Assembly: GCF_000757425.2 (NCBI RefSeq)
Contig: NZ_JPKR02000004.1
Coordinates: 783,941-847,940 of the forward strand
Origin: Tatumella morbirosei
GTDB taxonomy: Bacteria; Pseudomonadota; Gammaproteobacteria; Enterobacterales; Enterobacteriaceae
DNA: 64,000 nt
Direction: 5' to 3'
Both the position numbers and the translations under genes were made by a program. Below, piece after piece: positions 28,333 through 39,027 of this stretch. The stretch's first letter is position 1. Every line of letters starts with the position of its first letter. A model generated the notes under the pieces. It searched no databases. It was not told the origin of the DNA and saw nothing but the letters and a program-made list of their open reading frames with translations.

Positions 28333-30915
28333 TTAACCTACAACCAGGTTAAGCAGTTTACCCGGAACGTAAATAACTTTACGTACAGTCACGCCTTCCA
28401 GATATTTTGCCACAAGATGTTCTTTAGCAGCCAGTGCCTGAACCTGTTCCTGGGTTGCGGTGACCGGGACTGTAATTTTGCCACGAACTTTACCATTCAC
28501 CTGAACCACCACCAGTAAGGAGTCTTCAACCATGGCACTCTCGTCAGCGACCGGCCATTCGGCATTATCGATAGTGTCTGTGTGACCCAGTGTCTGCCAT
28601 AATTCAAAGCAGGCATGTGGAGTGAATGGATACAGTAACCGGACCACAGAATCCAACGCCTCCTGCATCAGTGCCCGATCCTGATCGGTATCCTGAGGCG
28701 CCTTCAGCAATTTATTCATCAGTTCCATGATAGCAGCAATGGCGGTGTTAAATGTCTGACGACGGCCAATATCATCCGATACTTTCGCAATAGTTTTATG
28801 AACATCGCGACGCAGTGCCTTCTGGTCTTCGTTGAGTACATCAGCCTGCAGAGCAGGAGCGCTGCCTTTACTGCTGTGATCGTAAACCAGTTTCCAGACA
28901 CGTTTCAGGAAGCGGTTAGCGCCTTCAACTCCGGACTCCTGCCATTCCAAAGTCATATCTGCCGGAGAAGCAAACATCATAAACAGACGTACGGTATCAG
29001 CACCGTAGCGCTCAACCATCAGTTGTGGGTCAATACCGTTATTTTTAGATTTTGACATCTTACTCATACCGGCGTAAGTCACTTCACGCCCGTCTTTGTC
29101 TGTTGCACTGGTAATCCGGCCTTTGTCATCGCGTACCACTGAGACATCGACCGGGGAAACCCAGTTACGCTCTCCGCTGGCACCGGTGTAGTAGAAGGCA
29201 TCAGCCAGAACCATTCCCTGACATAACAGGCGTTTGGCTGGTTCACTGGAATTCACCAGACCTGCATCACGTAATAACTTGTGGAAGAAGCGGAAATACA
29301 TCAGGTGCATGATGGCATGCTCGATACCGCCTACATACTGATCCACCGGCAGCCAGTAGTTAGCCGCCGCCGGGTCCAGCATTCCTTTATCATAATCAGC
29401 ACAGGTGTAGCGTGCGTAGTACCATGAGGATTCCATAAAGGTATCGAAGGTATCTGTTTCGCGCAGCGCCGGCTGACCGTTGACGGTGGTTTTCGCCCAC
29501 TCAGGATCGGCTTTGATCGGACTGGTGATACCATTCATTTCGACATCTTCCGGCAGAATGACCGGCAGCTGGTCTTCAGGTGTCGGGATAACGGTACCGT
29601 CTTCCAGGGTCACCATCGGGATCGGCGCACCCCAGTAGCGCTGGCGGGAAACACCCCAGTCACGCAGACGGTAGTTGACTTTACGTTCGCCTACACCTTT
29701 GGCTGCCAGAGCATCGGCAATGGCATTAAAACCGTCTTGATAAGAGAGACCATCGAACTGTGCAGAATTAAACAGAGTTCCTTTGCTGGTCATTGCTGCT
29801 TCAGAAATGTCCGGTTCACTGCCATCTTCGTTGAGGATCACCGCTTTGATTGGCAGGTCATATTTATGGGCAAATTCCCAGTCACGCTGGTCATGGCCAG
29901 GTACTGCCATCACCGCACCGGTGCCATATTCCATCAGGACAAAGTTAGCGACCCATAGCGGTAATTTTTCACCGGTCAGCGGGTGAACCACAAACGTCCC
30001 GGTCGGGTGACCTTTCTTCTCCATGGTTGCCATGTCAGCTTCGGCAACTTTGGTATTCCGGCATTCATCAATAAATGCTGTCAGGTCCGGGTTATTCACC
30101 GCTGCCTGCTGCGCCAGTGGGTGTCCGGCGGCGACTGCCACATAAGTCGCCCCCATAAAAGTGTCCGGACGGGTAGTATAAACGGTCAGTGTTTCGCGGC
30201 TGTCCGCGACATCAAAGGTGATTTCAACCCCTTCGGAACGACCGATCCAGTTGCGCTGCATGGTTTTAACCTGTTCAGGCCAGCCTTCCAGCGTATCCAG
30301 GTCATTTAACAGCTCTTCTGCGTAGGCAGTAATTTTAATGAACCATTGCGGGATTTCTTTACGTTCAACTTTGGTATCACAACGCCAGCAACAGCCTTCG
30401 ATAACCTGTTCGTTCGCCAGTACGGTCTGGTCATTCGGGCACCAGTTCACCGCAGAGGTTTTTTTGTAGACCAGGCCTTTCTCGAATAATTTGGTGAAGA
30501 ACCACTGTTCCCAGCGGTAATATTCCGGCTGACAGGTGGCCAGTTCACGGCTCCAGTCATAACCAAAACCCAGCAGTTTCAGCTGGTTTTTCATGTAGGC
30601 AATATTTTCGTAGGTCCATGGGGCAGGGGCGGTATTGTTTTTCACCGCAGCACCTTCCGCAGGCAGACCGAAAGCATCCCAGCCTATCGGCTGCAGAACA
30701 TTTTTTCCGAGCAGTCGCTGATAACGGGCAATAACATCACCGATAGTGTAGTTACGCACGTGTCCCATGTGTAGACGACCAGAAGGATAGGGTAACATTG
30801 ACAGGCAGTAGTACTTCTCTTTCCCTTCCTGTTCAGTGACTTTAAAGGTTTCCTGATCGTGCCAGTGTTTCTGGACTTTAGATTCTATCTCTTCCGGGCG
30901 GTATTGCTCTTGCAT
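28333..30915 (-). CDS. leuS: Leucyl-tRNA synthetase
   Basis: 860 residues, the same length as E. coli LeuRS, class [21 protein letters not shown] contains the HMGH nucleotide-binding motif and [14 protein letters not shown] the KMSKS loop. The CP1 editing domain ([36 protein letters not shown]) is intact. It is first in the leuS-lptE-holA-nadD-rsfS group. Confidence 0.98.
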   Translation of the reverse strand: MQEQYRPEEIESKVQKHWHDQETFKVTEQEGKEKYYCLSMLPYPSGRLHMGHVRNYTIGDVIARYQRLLGKNVLQPIGWDAFGLPAEGAAVKNNTAPAPWTYENIAYMKNQLKLLGFGYDWSRELATCQPEYYRWEQWFFTKLFEKGLVYKKTSAVNWCPNDQTVLANEQVIEGCCWRCDTKVERKEIPQWFIKITAYAEELLNDLDTLEGWPEQVKTMQRNWIGRSEGVEITFDVADSRETLTVYTTRPDTFMGATYVAVAAGHPLAQQAAVNNPDLTAFIDECRNTKVAEADMATMEKKGHPTGTFVVHPLTGEKLPLWVANFVLMEYGTGAVMAVPGHDQRDWEFAHKYDLPIKAVILNEDGSEPDISEAAMTSKGTLFNSAQFDGLSYQDGFNAIADALAAKGVGERKVNYRLRDWGVSRQRYWGAPIPMVTLEDGTVIPTPEDQLPVILPEDVEMNGITSPIKADPEWAKTTVNGQPALRETDTFDTFMESSWYYARYTCADYDKGMLDPAAANYWLPVDQYVGGIEHAIMHLMYFRFFHKLLRDAGLVNSSEPAKRLLCQGMVLADAFYYTGASGERNWVSPVDVSVVRDDKGRITSATDKDGREVTYAGMSKMSKSKNNGIDPQLMVERYGADTVRLFMMFASPADMTLEWQESGVEGANRFLKRVWKLVYDHSSKGSAPALQADVLNEDQKALRRDVHKTIAKVSDDIGRRQTFNTAIAAIMELMNKLLKAPQDTDQDRALMQEALDSVVRLLYPFTPHACFELWQTLGHTDTIDNAEWPVADESAMVEDSLLVVVQVNGKVRGKITVPVTATQEQVQALAAKEHLVAKYLEGVTVRKVIYVPGKLLNLVVG

Positions 30916-31133
30916 GGCAGCCTGTGGTCCTTGTTGAATTGCGCGAAGCTAACTGCAGTGATTTTTCTACGATCCGCATAGCATACCCATAAGCCCGGTG
31001 CGCAACAACACCCGCATGACTTCGGGAGGAGATTTATCCGGTAAACCGGAGAAGGACCGCGTTGGAAAACGGAGTATTTCAGGGCGGAAGAACAACATCA
31101 GTAAGCAAAAAGCGATTGCTGTGCCAGTAATAA

Positions 31134-31165
31134 CGGCATTTCACCGCCGCTGCAGTGAAATGCCG
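31134..31165 (-). terminator. gltL terminator
   Basis: Stem CGGCATTTCAC / GTGAAATGCCG around a 10-nt loop, followed on the minus strand by TTATTACTGG; 10 bases past the gltL stop. Confidence 0.7.
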
Positions 31166-31175
31166 GAACTGAAGA

Positions 31176-31901
31176 TTAGTGAATTATTTTCGCCAGGAAA
31201 TCTTTGGCCCGGTCTGAGGCGGGATGATTAAAAAATGCATCCTTATCAGAATCCTCGACAATTTTTCCCTCATCCATAAAAATGACCCGGTTTGCTACCT
31301 TACGGGCAAAACCCATTTCATGGGTGACTACCATCATTGTCATGCCTTCATTGGCCAGTTCTACCATGACGTCCAGCACTTCATTAATCATCTCCGGGTC
31401 CAGTGCCGATGTGGGTTCATCAAACAACATGGCGATGGGATCCATACAAAGTGCTCTGGCTATTGCCACCCTTTGTTGTTGTCCACCAGATAACTGTCCG
31501 GGAAATTTCTCTGCATGAGCTGCCAGCCCAACCCTGGCCAGGAGTTTCAGTCCTTTCTCCCGGGCTTCTGTTTTATTTCTGCCCAGGACTTTCACCTGAG
31601 CCAGCGTCAGGTTATCGACAATACTCAGATGCGGAAACAGTTCAAAGTGTTGGAATACCATGCCGACTTTACTGCGCAGTTTCGCCAGATTAGTTTTCCG
31701 ATCATTGACTTCAGTACCGTTGACCAGAATACTTCCCTGCTGAACCGGCTCCAGACCATTCACTGTTTTGATCAGTGTTGATTTTCCCGACCCTGACGGG
31801 CCGCACACCACCACAACCTCACCTTTTTTAACTTCCGTGGTGCAGTCTGTCAGCACCTGAAAGTGACCATACCATTTAGAAACATTTTTCAGGTTAATCA
31901 T
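31176..31901 (-). CDS. gltL: Glutamate/aspartate ABC transporter ATPase
   Basis: 241 residues, as in E. coli. Walker A GPSGSGKST, signature LSGGQQQRVAIARAL, Walker B AMLFDEPTSALDPE and the H-loop VVTHEMGFAR are all intact. It powers import through GltJK with the binding protein GltI. The ATG overlaps the gltK stop (ATGA), so the genes are coupled. Confidence 0.97.
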   Translation of the reverse strand: MINLKNVSKWYGHFQVLTDCTTEVKKGEVVVVCGPSGSGKSTLIKTVNGLEPVQQGSILVNGTEVNDRKTNLAKLRSKVGMVFQHFELFPHLSIVDNLTLAQVKVLGRNKTEAREKGLKLLARVGLAAHAEKFPGQLSGGQQQRVAIARALCMDPIAMLFDEPTSALDPEMINEVLDVMVELANEGMTMMVVTHEMGFARKVANRVIFMDEGKIVEDSDKDAFFNHPASDRAKDFLAKIIH

Positions 31902-32578
31902 CAGACGGCCCTTCTCTTTTTCATATAACTGACCAGCAGCGAAATGCTCAGACTGATAACAAAGTAGACCAGACCGGCAAACAGTATCATTTCTACCTGG
32001 GTACCATCCCGATCGCCGATGGTGGAGGCGGTACGGAAGAAGTCAGCCAGGCTGAGGACATAAACCAGGGAAGTATCCTGAAACAGTACTATCCCCTGGG
32101 TGAGCAGTAATGGCACCATGGCACGGAAAGCCTGGGGCAGAATAACCAACCGCATGGCCTGCCAGTGGGTCATTCCCAAAGCCAGTGCTGCACCGGACTG
32201 CCCCTTGCCAATACTCTGAATTCCGGCGCGGATGATCTCGGAATAGTAGGCGGCTTCAAACAGCGAAAATGCCACCATCGCGGAAATCAGCCGGATATCG
32301 GTTTTCGGTGACAAACCGAGTACCGATTGCAGAAACCCGGGAACTATCAGGTAAAACCATAACAGCACCATGACCAGCGGTACCGCCCTGAAAAGATTGA
32401 CATATAGTCGCGCCAGCCAGCTAATGACCCTGACTCCGGACAAGCGCATAACGGCAAGTAATGTGCCCCACAGAATGCCGAAGACGATGGCACAGACGGT
32501 AATTTTAAGCGTCACTATCATTCCGTCAGCGAGGAAGGGAAGGCTTGGCGGTATGGAGCTCCAGTCAAATGAATACAT
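31901..32578 (-). CDS. gltK: Glutamate/aspartate ABC transporter permease GltK
   Basis: 225-residue inner-membrane permease with about five helices; the EAA-type loop reads [22 protein letters not shown]. It pairs with GltJ to form the translocation channel. The ATG overlaps the gltJ stop by one base (TAATG). Confidence 0.96.
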   Translation of the reverse strand: MYSFDWSSIPPSLPFLADGMIVTLKITVCAIVFGILWGTLLAVMRLSGVRVISWLARLYVNLFRAVPLVMVLLWFYLIVPGFLQSVLGLSPKTDIRLISAMVAFSLFEAAYYSEIIRAGIQSIGKGQSGAALALGMTHWQAMRLVILPQAFRAMVPLLLTQGIVLFQDTSLVYVLSLADFFRTASTIGDRDGTQVEMILFAGLVYFVISLSISLLVSYMKKRRAV

Positions 32579-33318
32579 TATTTACTCCCTATATGGCCAG
32601 GTAAGCGTAGTTTGCGTTCCAGCAGACTCATGACCAGCATGATGGCAGCATTGATAATGATATAAGCCACAGTAATGGCGGTGAACGACTCATAGGCGTG
32701 CGCAGAGTAGTCCAGCAATTTACCAGCCTGTGCAGCCATATCCACCAGCCCGATAGTCGAGGCAATGGCAGAGTTCTTCACCAGGTTGAGCATTTCTGAA
32801 GTCATTGGCGGGACGATGATGCGGTAAGCATTTGGCAATAACACGTAGCGGTAGCACTGTGGGAGTGTCATACCCAGAGCCATACTGGCATTTTTCTGAC
32901 CACGCGGCAGTGACTGGATAGCGGTCCTGACCTGCTCACACACACGGGCCGCAGTAAACAGCCCCAGGCAAATCACGGAACTGATGAAAAACTGAATATT
33001 TGGGTCGAGTTCAGATTTAAACCACATCCCGAGGTTTTCCCCCACCAGTTCCGGAGCGACCAGATACCAGAAGAAAAACTGAACGATCAGTGGAATGTTA
33101 CGAAACAGTTCGACATAGCAGGCTCCGATGGCTGAAAAAAAGCGATTCGGCAGGGTACGCAAAATTCCAAACAGCGAACCGACCAGAAATGCTACCACCC
33201 ATGCACATAACGAGACAGCAATCGTGACCTGGAAACCGGACCATAACCAACCCAGATAAGTGGTATTGCCGAACGGGGCCTGTTCAAAAAATATGCCCCA
33301 GTTCCAGTTTGTGCCCAT
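32578..33318 (-). CDS. gltJ: Glutamate/aspartate ABC transporter permease GltJ
   Basis: 246 residues from ATG 33318 ([20 protein letters not shown]), equal to the E. coli length, with CGGGAG six bases upstream; a TTG two codons earlier is unlikely. Helices and the EAA loop ([22 protein letters not shown]) are typical. The 150-base gap from gltI contains a terminator-like hairpin (next entry). Confidence 0.96.
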   Translation of the reverse strand: MGTNWNWGIFFEQAPFGNTTYLGWLWSGFQVTIAVSLCAWVVAFLVGSLFGILRTLPNRFFSAIGACYVELFRNIPLIVQFFFWYLVAPELVGENLGMWFKSELDPNIQFFISSVICLGLFTAARVCEQVRTAIQSLPRGQKNASMALGMTLPQCYRYVLLPNAYRIIVPPMTSEMLNLVKNSAIASTIGLVDMAAQAGKLLDYSAHAYESFTAITVAYIIINAAIMLVMSLLERKLRLPGHIGSK

Positions 33319-33332
33319 AATCAACTCCCGGT

Positions 33333-33354
33333 AAAAAGGATAGCATGGCTACCC
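33333..33354 (-). terminator. Terminator-like hairpin in the gltI-gltJ gap (possible SroC 3' end)
   Basis: On the minus strand GGGTAGC, CAT loop, GCTATCC, then TTTTT, just before the gltJ ribosome-binding site. E. coli and Salmonella produce the sRNA SroC from this very intergenic region by processing and partial termination. The location and the terminator fit; sequence identity to SroC was not checked. Confidence 0.55.
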
Positions 33355-33468
33355 CGAAGACTGATGAACCCAGCCATATTGACGCCACCGCTGGCACTAA
33401 GCTGTGCGAACGGTAGCGCCAGAAGCCTCAGTTATTTCTGAAGCACTTCATTGCTTTCAGGGTTGTGG

Positions 33469-34377
33469 TTAGTTGAGTGCTTTATCATTAGGCGATTTAA
33501 ACAACGCTTTCATGTCTTCAGACATGTCGAAGTTCATAATCATATTTTTTGGCGGAATAGGCTGTTTGAACCAGCGATCATACCATTTGGCGGCTTCACC
33601 AGAGGTCTGTGCCTGAGCAATGGTGCTGTCCATCAGTTGTTTAAAGTCAGGATCATTTTTGCGCAGCATACAACCATAGGCTTCATGGGATTGTGGGGTA
33701 CCGACGATCACCCAGTCTGCAGGTTTTTTAGCCTTGGCTCGTTCACCTGCCAGTAACGCATCATCCATCATAAACGCGACGGCGCGGCCTGTCTCCAGAG
33801 TACGGAACGAATCGCCATGATCTTTGGCACTGATGATCCGCATCCCCATTTTTTTCTCATCATTAAGTTTATTCAGCAGAATTTCTGAAGTAGTTCCTGA
33901 AGTCACCACCACCGTTTTACCTTTCAGATCGGGGAAATCTTTAATCGGGCTGCCTTTTTTAACCAGCAGTCGAGTACCCACGACGAAAATAGTATCCGAG
34001 AAATCAGCCTGCTTTTGCCGTTCCAGGTTGTTAGTCGTTGAACCACATTCAAAATCATAGGTTCCGTTTTGCAGCAACGGGATACGGTTCTGTGAGGTTA
34101 TTGGTAACATTTTTACCGTCAGATCGGGTTTATTCAGTTTCTTTTTAATCGCGTCGACAATGGCGTTGGAATAATCCTGTGAATACCCCACGACTTTCTG
34201 TTGATTATCGTAGTAAGAAAAGGGCACAGATGACTCGCGGTGGCCTACTACGACGACGCCATTTTTAGCAATTTTATCGAGCGTCGGGGATTGGGCTGAG
34301 GGGGCATCCGCGGCATATACCACACCAGACAGAATACCAGTGATCGCAAGGCCAAGGGCCAGTTTCCGTAATTTCAT
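33469..34377 (-). CDS. gltI: Glutamate/aspartate periplasmic binding protein
   Basis: 302 residues, same as E. coli GltI. Signal peptide MKLRKLALGLAITGILSGVV ends near VYA-AD; the mature family 3 binding protein has GVVVVGHRESSVPFSYYDNQ, DFECGSTTNNLERQKQADFS and a C-terminal FKQPIPPKNMIMNFDMSEDM. First gene of gltIJKL; GGAGCC precedes the ATG. Candidate NtrC site upstream. Confidence 0.97.
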   Translation of the reverse strand: MKLRKLALGLAITGILSGVVYAADAPSAQSPTLDKIAKNGVVVVGHRESSVPFSYYDNQQKVVGYSQDYSNAIVDAIKKKLNKPDLTVKMLPITSQNRIPLLQNGTYDFECGSTTNNLERQKQADFSDTIFVVGTRLLVKKGSPIKDFPDLKGKTVVVTSGTTSEILLNKLNDEKKMGMRIISAKDHGDSFRTLETGRAVAFMMDDALLAGERAKAKKPADWVIVGTPQSHEAYGCMLRKNDPDFKQLMDSTIAQAQTSGEAAKWYDRWFKQPIPPKNMIMNFDMSEDMKALFKSPNDKALN

Positions 34378-34568
34378 ATCCGGGCTCCTTTTGTCTCCCG
34401 CTTTCAGCCAGCGGGAGGCAGAAATAGATGATTGAGTGAGTTTGCTGTAACTGGTTACAGTTTTACCTTAGTTGATTGTTAATTAAATGAAACACTATTG
34501 TTTCTTAACTGAGACGCCGAACGCAATCTGAACAATAATCTGCATAATTAACCATCAGGTGTCAGTGT

Positions 34569-34588
34569 TTGCACAATATTGGTGCGAA
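34569..34588. promoter_or_regulatory. Candidate NtrC-binding site upstream of gltI
   Basis: TTGCACAATATTGGTGCGAA is nearly identical to the high-affinity NtrC site at E. coli glnA (TGCACTATATTGGTGCA, from memory) and is centred about 200 bases upstream of the gltI start, a normal enhancer distance. No clear sigma-54 promoter (TGGCAC-N5-TTGC) was found, so its use is uncertain. Confidence 0.5.
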
Positions 34589-34766
34589 TTGCGCCTTGCC
34601 GGGCTATTTCAGTATGTTTCTAAGCATCGCTAATCATTAAGCAATATGTATGCCATCAGTGAGGCAGTAAAAACAATCAATTCAGGTACAACGAAGAGAG
34701 CAGATGAGGTGGGTAATAAGAGAGAAGATTTCCGGGAACCAGAACGGACAGGAGCAAACCGAGGAT

Positions 34767-34793
34767 AACTGCCGGAGTCAGGCTCCGGCAGTT
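34767..34793 (-). terminator. lnt terminator
   Basis: 11-bp stem AACTGCCGGAG / CTCCGGCAGTT directly after the lnt stop on the minus strand; the following bases are only weakly T-rich. Confidence 0.65.
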
Positions 34794-34796
34794 AGT

Positions 34797-36329
34797 TTAA
34801 CGTCGGCGGCGCAAGACTAGTGCAGCAACGACAGCGAATGCCGAAATCAGCCAGACGGTCAGATTACCGGTACGGGCGTAAGGGGTAATCCCCCGTGTCG
34901 GGGTCACTTCAGCCTGCAGGACACCTTCACTAAATTGTGGGATTTCCCGGGTAATATTACCCTGTGCGTCAACTATAGCGGTGACACCGTTATTAGTATC
35001 TCTTAGTAAAGGCCTGCCAAGTTCCAGTGCGCGCATTCTTGCCATTTGCAGATGTTGCCATGGACCGATGGAGTGACCAAACCATGCATCATTAGACACC
35101 GTCAGCAGAAAATCTGTATCGGGACGGAAGTTATCTCTGACATGTTCACCGAGGACGATTTCGTAACAGATGGCAGTGGTTAGCTGATAACCATCAAGAT
35201 TTAAGGGGGGTTGAACATACTTTCCACGACTGAAACCGGACATCGGTAAATCGAAAAATGGAGCCAATGGCCTGAGCAGGCTGGCCATGGGAACAAATTC
35301 GCCAAAGGGTACCAGATGATTTTTCTGATAACGATCCTGGCTCTGATAACTGTAAGGCTGTGGATTACCCAACACGACAACACTGTTGTAATCATGGTAA
35401 CGGTTATCCGACTGCAATCTTGAATCAACAATACCGGTTGCCAGTGTACTTCCGTGATTGCGCAGTACCTGATCCAACTGAGTCAGGAAGGGCTGTTGAT
35501 TGGTCTCAAGGTCTGTGATGGCAGATTCCGGCCAGATGATAATTTTAGCACTACCCAGCAGCGGACGGGTCAGGCGCAGATATGTGTTGAGTGTGGACTG
35601 TAGTTGTTGAGGGTCCCATTTCATCGACTGGGGAATATTGCCCTGAACTAACGCGACCGAAACCTTGCGGTCGTATTGTGGCTGATACCACTGCAGATAG
35701 CGCAACGGCCAGCCAATAATCAGGATAGCTACGGCAACCAGCAACGTCCGCAGCTTTCTCTGTACCAGGCTATAGGTAATCAGCCCGGCGATGACCATTA
35801 ATACCAGAGTGATACTCTCAACCCCGGCGATAGGTGCCAGACCTTTCAGAGGACCCTCTATCTGGCTGTAACCGAACTGCAGCCACGGGAATCCGGTCAG
35901 GACCCAGCCACGTAAAAATTCAGTCACCTGCCATAATGCGGGTGCAGCCAGAACCAGGCGAGTCAGACTTGCTGCAGGCCAAAACCGGTTCAGCACGGCG
36001 CTGAATAGCATCGGAAACAGAGACAGCCAGGCCGCCAGCAACACGACAAGGAAGACGTTCACAGGGCCTGGCATGCCGCCAAAGGTCGCTATGCTGACAT
36101 ATACCCAGTTAACTCCTGAACCAAACAGACCCATACCCCAGACAAAGCCAATGGCCAGCGCCTGTGGAGTGGAGCGTTTCAGCGTTAATGCCTGCAGTCC
36201 CGTAAGGGATAACAGAGCCGCAGGCCAGAAATCATAAGGAGAGAACGCCAGGGTGCCAACGGCACCCGTAAGTAAAGCCAGCAACAAGCGCATTTTCTGT
36301 TGCCGGAGTAACTGATTCAATGCCGTCAT
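34797..36329 (-). CDS. lnt: Apolipoprotein N-acyltransferase
   Basis: 510-residue inner-membrane enzyme adding the third acyl chain to lipoproteins. Eight or so membrane helices flank a periplasmic nitrilase-like domain with the catalytic triad: Glu in [12 protein letters not shown], Lys in [14 protein letters not shown], Cys in [11 protein letters not shown]. It follows corC by six bases in the ybeZ-ybeY-corC-lnt operon. Confidence 0.97.
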   Translation of the reverse strand: MTALNQLLRQQKMRLLLALLTGAVGTLAFSPYDFWPAALLSLTGLQALTLKRSTPQALAIGFVWGMGLFGSGVNWVYVSIATFGGMPGPVNVFLVVLLAAWLSLFPMLFSAVLNRFWPAASLTRLVLAAPALWQVTEFLRGWVLTGFPWLQFGYSQIEGPLKGLAPIAGVESITLVLMVIAGLITYSLVQRKLRTLLVAVAILIIGWPLRYLQWYQPQYDRKVSVALVQGNIPQSMKWDPQQLQSTLNTYLRLTRPLLGSAKIIIWPESAITDLETNQQPFLTQLDQVLRNHGSTLATGIVDSRLQSDNRYHDYNSVVVLGNPQPYSYQSQDRYQKNHLVPFGEFVPMASLLRPLAPFFDLPMSGFSRGKYVQPPLNLDGYQLTTAICYEIVLGEHVRDNFRPDTDFLLTVSNDAWFGHSIGPWQHLQMARMRALELGRPLLRDTNNGVTAIVDAQGNITREIPQFSEGVLQAEVTPTRGITPYARTGNLTVWLISAFAVVAALVLRRRR

Positions 36330-36335
36330 AGGCTG

Positions 36336-37217
36336 TTATTCATCTTCCGGTTGAGGTGTAGTCGCATCGTCTGGAATTTTTACATGAACCTGCAGGATCC
36401 GACGTCGGTCAGCCATCGCTACTTTAAACTGATAACCTTCCAGGGTAATACTTTCGCCTCTGGCCGGCAGGTGGCCAAAGCTTTGCATGACCAGACCGCC
36501 AATGGTATCAACTTCTTCATCGCTGAAGCTGGTACCAAATAGTTCGTTAAAGTCTTCTATCGGGGTCAGGGCCCGTAACGAATAAGTATGGCGGCTGAGC
36601 TGGCGAATATCGCTGTCATTTTCTTCGTCGTACTCATCTTCAATTTCGCCGACGATCAGTTCAAGAATATCTTCGATGGTCACCAGTCCCGAAACACCCC
36701 CAAATTCATCGATGACGATCGCCATATGATAGCGCTGTGAGCGGAATTCTTTCAGCATACGGTCGACACGTTTACTCTCCGGCACGACCACCACAGGGCG
36801 CAGAACATCAGCAATACTGAACGGAGCAGAATTACTACGCATAAAGGGCAGTAAATCTTTGGCCATCAGAATACCTTCCACATGATCTTTATCTTCACTG
36901 ATCACAGGGAACCGGGAGTGTGCAGACTCAATAATCACGTCCAGGCACTCTTCGAGTGACTGCTCTTTTTTCAGGGTGATCATCTGGGAGCGGGGGATCA
37001 TAATATCTCGTACCCGTTGCTCGGCGATTTCCATCACGCCTTCCAGCATGTCGCGGGTATCCTGGTCAATCAACTCATTCTGTTCAGAATCCCGGATTAG
37101 CTCCAGTAATTCATCACGGTTTTGCGGCTCACCGTGAAACAGTTGATTAATCAGTAATGAGAAGAATCCCTTTTTACTACCGGGGGTGTCGCTGTTTTGA
37201 GAATGGTCATCGCTCAT
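36336..37217 (-). CDS. corC: CorC/YbeX CBS-domain protein (magnesium/cobalt efflux family)
   Basis: 293 residues with two CBS domains ([20 protein letters not shown] and [20 protein letters not shown]) and a C-terminal CorC_HlyC transporter-associated domain ending in [12 protein letters not shown]. The E. coli ortholog YbeX/CorC was linked to Co/Mg efflux and, more recently, to ribosome metabolism together with YbeY. It is a soluble form without the DUF21 membrane domain. Confidence 0.95.
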   Translation of the reverse strand: MSDDHSQNSDTPGSKKGFFSLLINQLFHGEPQNRDELLELIRDSEQNELIDQDTRDMLEGVMEIAEQRVRDIMIPRSQMITLKKEQSLEECLDVIIESAHSRFPVISEDKDHVEGILMAKDLLPFMRSNSAPFSIADVLRPVVVVPESKRVDRMLKEFRSQRYHMAIVIDEFGGVSGLVTIEDILELIVGEIEDEYDEENDSDIRQLSRHTYSLRALTPIEDFNELFGTSFSDEEVDTIGGLVMQSFGHLPARGESITLEGYQFKVAMADRRRILQVHVKIPDDATTPQPEDE

Positions 37218-37303
37218 GGCGTATTTATTTAGTACTCACTGTATTTGAATTTTACGCTGTCAGGTAACGACACTGACAGCAGGGGGCCGGGGTTAACCGG
37301 ACA

Positions 37304-37783
37304 TCAATCGATGTCTTTCTCGGAAATGTACGGGTCAGGATAGCCCATAGCAAGCATTATCTCAGTTTCTATCCCTTCCATCTCTTCAGCTTCTTCATCT
37401 TCTATGTGGTCATAGCCTAACAGATGCAGAGTTCCATGCACGACCATATGTGCCCAGTGGGCTTCAGGCAACTTCTGCTGCTCTGCGGCTTCCCGCTCTA
37501 CCACCTGTCTGCAGATTATCAGATCGCCAAGTAGCGGCAGGTTATCGATGCCTGGCGGTGCCTCAAACGGGAACGACAACACATTGGTGGGTTTATCCAT
37601 TCCCCGATAAGTCAGGTTCAGTTCATGGCTTTCGGCTTCATCCACCAGCCGGATAGTCACCTCACTCTCCGGCTGAAACGGGGAAACCGCTGCCGTCAGC
37701 CAGCGCAAAAATAATGCTTCATCGGGCAACCCCTGAGTGTCTTCACAGACATTCTGCAAATCCAGTGTTACGGTACTGCTCAT
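37304..37783 (-). CDS. ybeY: Endoribonuclease YbeY
   Basis: 159-residue metal-dependent RNase for 16S rRNA 3' maturation and ribosome quality control. The UPF0054 motif [11 protein letters not shown] with three metal-binding histidines is intact, as is [18 protein letters not shown]. Its start overlaps the ybeZ stop by four bases. Confidence 0.97.
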   Translation of the reverse strand: MSSTVTLDLQNVCEDTQGLPDEALFLRWLTAAVSPFQPESEVTIRLVDEAESHELNLTYRGMDKPTNVLSFPFEAPPGIDNLPLLGDLIICRQVVEREAAEQQKLPEAHWAHMVVHGTLHLLGYDHIEDEEAEEMEGIETEIMLAMGYPDPYISEKDID

Positions 37784-38832
37784 ACATTCTCCTGAGGGGG
37801 GGACAGCGCATCACGTTTACGCTCTTCAGCCAGGCGCTCACGGCGTTTCTGGTCTGCTTCTTCCCAGGCTTCATAGGCCACCACAATCCTTGCAACAACA
37901 GGATGGCGTACCACATCTTCGCTGTGGAAGAAATTAAAACTAAGTTCTTCTACTCCGGACAACACTTCAATCGCATGTTTCAGTCCGGAACGGGCATTTC
38001 GCGGTAAGTCGATTTGTGTCACGTCGCCGGTGATCACCGCTTTAGAGTTAAAGCCGATACGGGTCAGAAACATTTTCATCTGCTCGATGGTGGTGTTCTG
38101 GCTCTCATCCAGGATGATAAAGGCATCGTTGAGAGTACGTCCACGCATATAAGCCAGTGGAGCGACCTCGATAACATTACGCTCAATCAGTTTTTCAACC
38201 CGTTCAAAGCCGAGCATTTCGAACAAGGCATCGTAAAGGGGGCGCAGATAAGGGTCTACCTTCTGGCTAAGGTCCCCCGGTAAAAAGCCCAGTTTCTCAC
38301 CGGCCTCTACCGCAGGGCGGGTCAGCAAAATACGACGAATTTCCTGGCGTTCCAGTGCATCGACAGCGGCGGCTACCGCCAGATAAGTTTTACCGGTACC
38401 GGCAGGACCAATGCCAAAGGTAATATCATGATCCAGAATATTGGCAATATAGCTGGCCTGATTAGGTGTGCGCGGTTTTATCACACCACGTCGGGTCTGT
38501 ATGTTGACCGCTTTACCATAGTCCGGCACGCTCTCCGCGGTTTGTTCCAGAACGCGACTCTCTTTGATGGCCAGGTGAATATCTTCAGGATCGATATCCT
38601 TATTCTGACCACGGACCGGGGCAGTATCGACATACAATGTCTTCAGAATATGTTCTGCGGCATCGACGCACAGAGGTTTCCCTGACAACGTAAAACGGTT
38701 ATCACGCCGGTTAATTTCTATCCCCAGTCGACGCTCCAGATGTTTCAGATTATCGTCAAAAGGGCCGGTCAGACTGAGCAGACGTTGATTGTCTGCGGGT
38801 TCGAGGGCAATTTCGCGGGTTTCGATATTCAA
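37780..38832 (-). CDS. ybeZ: PhoH-like ATPase YbeZ
   Basis: 350-residue PhoH-family protein. Walker [14 protein letters not shown] and Walker [10 protein letters not shown] are clear, preceded by a KH-like N-terminal region. In E. coli YbeZ partners YbeY in rRNA processing and is a possible RNA helicase. It is the first gene of ybeZ-ybeY-corC-lnt. Confidence 0.96.
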   Translation of the reverse strand: MNIETREIALEPADNQRLLSLTGPFDDNLKHLERRLGIEINRRDNRFTLSGKPLCVDAAEHILKTLYVDTAPVRGQNKDIDPEDIHLAIKESRVLEQTAESVPDYGKAVNIQTRRGVIKPRTPNQASYIANILDHDITFGIGPAGTGKTYLAVAAAVDALERQEIRRILLTRPAVEAGEKLGFLPGDLSQKVDPYLRPLYDALFEMLGFERVEKLIERNVIEVAPLAYMRGRTLNDAFIILDESQNTTIEQMKMFLTRIGFNSKAVITGDVTQIDLPRNARSGLKHAIEVLSGVEELSFNFFHSEDVVRHPVVARIVVAYEAWEEADQKRRERLAEERKRDALSPPQENV

Positions 38833-38950
38833 AGTAATCCTATGGGTCGCTTAGGGCCGGTTAGTCAGCAACGAATGTTCCTTCTGATTCAAGGAGACAT
38901 AGCAAAGTATTTATGCTGTTTACGAGAGATGCAATGGTAAAACAAGATAT

Positions 38951-38979
38951 CGGGGCTGGATCGGGAAATTCCAGCCCCG
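38951..38979 (-). terminator. miaB terminator
   Basis: Perfect 10-bp stem CGGGGCTGGA / TCCAGCCCCG, 9-nt loop, followed by ATATCTTGTTTT on the minus strand; 50 bases past the miaB stop. Confidence 0.7.
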
Positions 38980-39027
38980 GACAGGTAAATTTGCGGCAAC
39001 AGAGTGCAGCCGCAACAGACAGGCAAA

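Larger units (their letters stand above)
34378..34796. other. Intergenic control region of gltIJKL and lnt terminator
   Basis: 419 bases, AT-rich near 34440-34510 where the gltI promoter should lie. It contains a candidate NtrC enhancer (34569-34588) and the lnt terminator (34767-34793). I see no gene. Confidence 0.5.
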
